Shown: piece by piece, positions 14,236 through 15,769 of the stretch
Numbering within the stretch: the first letter of the stretch is position 1
Layout: every line of letters begins with the position of its first letter
Origin: Acidobacteriota bacterium
GTDB lineage: Bacteria > Acidobacteriota > Terriglobia > Terriglobales > Acidobacteriaceae
DNA length: 15,769 nt
Assembly: GCA_021781255.1 (NCBI GenBank)
Contig: JAJXXG010001061.1
Coordinates: 1 to 15,769, forward strand
Direction of reading: 5' to 3'
Notes under the pieces: model-generated
What the model was told of the DNA's origin: nothing
Database searches by the model: none
Seen by the model: only the letters and a program-made list of their open reading frames with translations
Position numbers and translations under genes: made by a program

Positions 14236-15769
14236 ATGGCGGAGGCTTTGCAACCGGAAAACACGCTGCCCTCAACGCTGGACACAGGCTCCACCCGCGC
14301 CCGCGCCAACCGCGACGCGCTCCTGGCGCTGATGACCCAGCTTCACTCCGAATCCGATCGCATCCGCCTGGGCGGCGGCCCAAAAGCCGCTGATGCCCAG
14401 CACAGCAAAGGCCGCCTCACCGTCCGCGAGCGCCTCAAGCTCCTCCTCGACGAAGGCGCCGAGCTGCTTGAACTCGGCCTCTGGGCCGCGCACGGCATGT
14501 ACACCGAATACGGCGGCGCGCCTGCCGCGGGCGTCGTCACCGGCCTGGGCCGCGTCTGCGGACGCCTCTGCATGATCATCGCCAACGATGCCACCGTCAA
14601 AGCCGGAGCCTTCTTCCCCATGACGGCAAAAAAGGTGCTCCGCGCTCAGACCATCGCGCTTGAGAACCGCATCCCCACCCTCTATCTCGTCGATTCCGCC
14701 GGCGTCTTTCTCCCCCTCCAGGAAGACGTCTTTCCAGACACCGACGACTTCGGCCGCGTCTTCCGCAACAACGCCGTCATGAGCTCGCTCGGCATTCCGC
14801 AAATCACCGCCATCATGGGCATGTGCGTGGCCGGCGGCGCTTATCTGCCCGTCATGACCGACACCGTCCTCATGACCGAGGGCTCCGGCCTCTTCCTCGC
14901 CGGCCCATCGCTCGTGCAGGCCGCCATCGGCCAGCGCACCGATGCTGAAGAGCTCGGCGGCGCGGCCATGCACGCTGAAGTCTCCGGCACCGTCGACTTC
15001 AAGGAGCCCGACGACCAGCACTGCCTCGCCCGCATGCGCTCCCTCGTCGAGAAGATGGGCCAGCGCACTGCCGCATCCGCGCCGCACGCATTCTCCCGCA
15101 TTGCATACGACACCGGCCGCGACGCACCCGCCTATCCCGCTCAGGATGTCTACGCGCTGCTCAATCCCGCGCCCGGCGCAAGCAACATTTATGACATGCG
15201 CGAAGTCATCGCGCGCATCGTGGACAGCAGCCGCTTCGACGAATACAAAGCCGACTTCGGCCGCACCGTGCTCTGCGGCTATGCGCGCATCGGCGGCCAT
15301 GCCGTCGGCATCGTCGCCAACCAGAAAATCAACCAGATGCAGACCGTCGCCATGGGCCCCGCTGCCGGAGCCAAACGCATCGAGGTCGGCGGCGTCATCT
15401 ACACCGAGAGCGCGCAAAAGGCCGCCCGCTTCATCATGGACTGCAATCAGAACCTCGTGCCGCTCATCTTCCTCCATGACGTCAACGGCTTCATGGTCGG
15501 CAAGGACGCCGAGTGGTCCGGCATCATCCGCGCCGGCGCAAAAATGGTCTCCGCCGTCAGCACCAGCGTCGTGCCTAAAATCGCCGTCATCATCGGCGGC
15601 AGCTTCGGTGCCGGCCACTACGCCATGTGCGGCAAGGCCTACGATCCCCGCTTTCTCTTCGCCTGGCCCACCGCGCGCTACGCCGTCATGAGCGGAGCCT
15701 CCGCCGCCAACACGCTCGCCGAGGTGCGCGCACGCCAGCTTGAGCGCGAAGGCAAGACCCTGACCACAG
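14236..15769 (+). CDS. mccB: Acyl-CoA carboxylase carboxyltransferase subunit (methylcrotonyl-CoA carboxylase beta-like), 3' truncated
   Basis: The gene runs off the right edge after 511 complete codons; family members are about 535 residues, so only a short tail is missing. The product is the biotin-dependent carboxyltransferase subunit that moves CO2 from carboxybiotin to an acyl-CoA. Two crotonase-like halves are visible. The N-terminal half has GAFFPMTAKK (about 125-134), PTLYLVDSAG and MGMCVAGGAYLPVM (about 193-206). The C-terminal half has FLHDVNGFMVGKDAEW (about 413-428), GGSFGAGHYAMCGKAYDPRF (about 454-473) and FAWPTARYAVM. These resemble 3-methylcrotonyl-CoA carboxylase beta (leucine catabolism) more than the propionyl-CoA enzyme. 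Geranyl-CoA carboxylase is a close relative and cannot be excluded. The biotin-carrying alpha subunit would be expected just downstream, outside the window. Confidence 0.87.
   Translation, partial: MAEALQPENTLPSTLDTGSTRARANRDALLALMTQLHSESDRIRLGGGPKAADAQHSKGRLTVRERLKLLLDEGAELLELGLWAAHGMYTEYGGAPAAGVVTGLGRVCGRLCMIIANDATVKAGAFFPMTAKKVLRAQTIALENRIPTLYLVDSAGVFLPLQEDVFPDTDDFGRVFRNNAVMSSLGIPQITAIMGMCVAGGAYLPVMTDTVLMTEGSGLFLAGPSLVQAAIGQRTDAEELGGAAMHAEVSGTVDFKEPDDQHCLARMRSLVEKMGQRTAASAPHAFSRIAYDTGRDAPAYPAQDVYALLNPAPGASNIYDMREVIARIVDSSRFDEYKADFGRTVLCGYARIGGHAVGIVANQKINQMQTVAMGPAAGAKRIEVGGVIYTESAQKAARFIMDCNQNLVPLIFLHDVNGFMVGKDAEWSGIIRAGAKMVSAVSTSVVPKIAVIIGGSFGAGHYAMCGKAYDPRFLFAWPTARYAVMSGASAANTLAEVRARQLEREGKTLTT

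Noticed and set aside
14272..15618. 448-codon open frame on the minus strand
   Set aside because: It lies antisense to the carboxyltransferase gene, has Gly/Ala/Asp/Val-rich low-complexity composition and no recognisable motif. The plus-strand frame is unmistakable.

Overview
The window looks like chromosomal DNA from an acidobacterium, probably class Terriglobia. The reasons are its high GC content with strong GC3 bias, short Shine-Dalgarno-led genes, paired GGC-TTCA-GCC hairpins between genes, and a Phe/Tyr degradation operon with a divergent Lrp-type regulator. This placement is inference; the window contains no rRNA or other marker gene. No RNA gene, insertion sequence, integrase or CRISPR array was seen.

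Layout. Bases 1-125 hold the 3' end of a fatty-acid desaturase gene. Bases 126-419 hold a degenerate 22-bp tandem repeat, a hairpin pair and a terminator-like stem. A small membrane protein (420-716, -) and an unknown 249-aa protein (750-1499, +) diverge from a very short shared region. An alditol oxidase with a Tat-like leader (1508-2854, -) follows. A possible 65-codon small ORF overlaps the start of a tandem-CBS protein (3291-3743, +).

The centre is a five-gene minus-strand operon, transcribed in the order hppD (8012-9148), phhA (7239-7991), hmgA (5907-7226), an unknown gene (5056-5910), fahA (3740-5065). The divergent Lrp/AsnC regulator gene (9292-9822, +) lies upstream. Phenylalanine is hydroxylated to tyrosine by PhhA. 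After transamination elsewhere, HppD makes homogentisate, HmgA opens the ring to maleylacetoacetate, and FahA splits fumarylacetoacetate to fumarate and acetoacetate. The window has no recognisable maleylacetoacetate isomerase of the glutathione-S-transferase type. The unrecognised 284-aa gene sits exactly between the genes for the steps before and after that reaction, overlaps both, and has a predicted alpha/beta-barrel-like sequence pattern. It is the most interesting item here: a candidate non-orthologous isomerase or other accessory enzyme of the pathway.

Further right, on the minus strand, are an APC-family amino-acid permease (9951-11387), a 2',3'-cyclic phosphodiesterase (thpR, 11450-12004) and a divergent citramalate/isopropylmalate synthase-family protein starting at TTG (12028-13698). 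A 537-bp gap carries a second copy of the hairpin pair and a promoter. The window ends inside a biotin-dependent acyl-CoA carboxylase carboxyltransferase gene (mccB-like, 14236 to the edge), which probably acts in leucine catabolism. The right half is therefore mainly about amino-acid turnover: import, Phe/Tyr breakdown, possible branched-chain synthesis and branched-chain breakdown.
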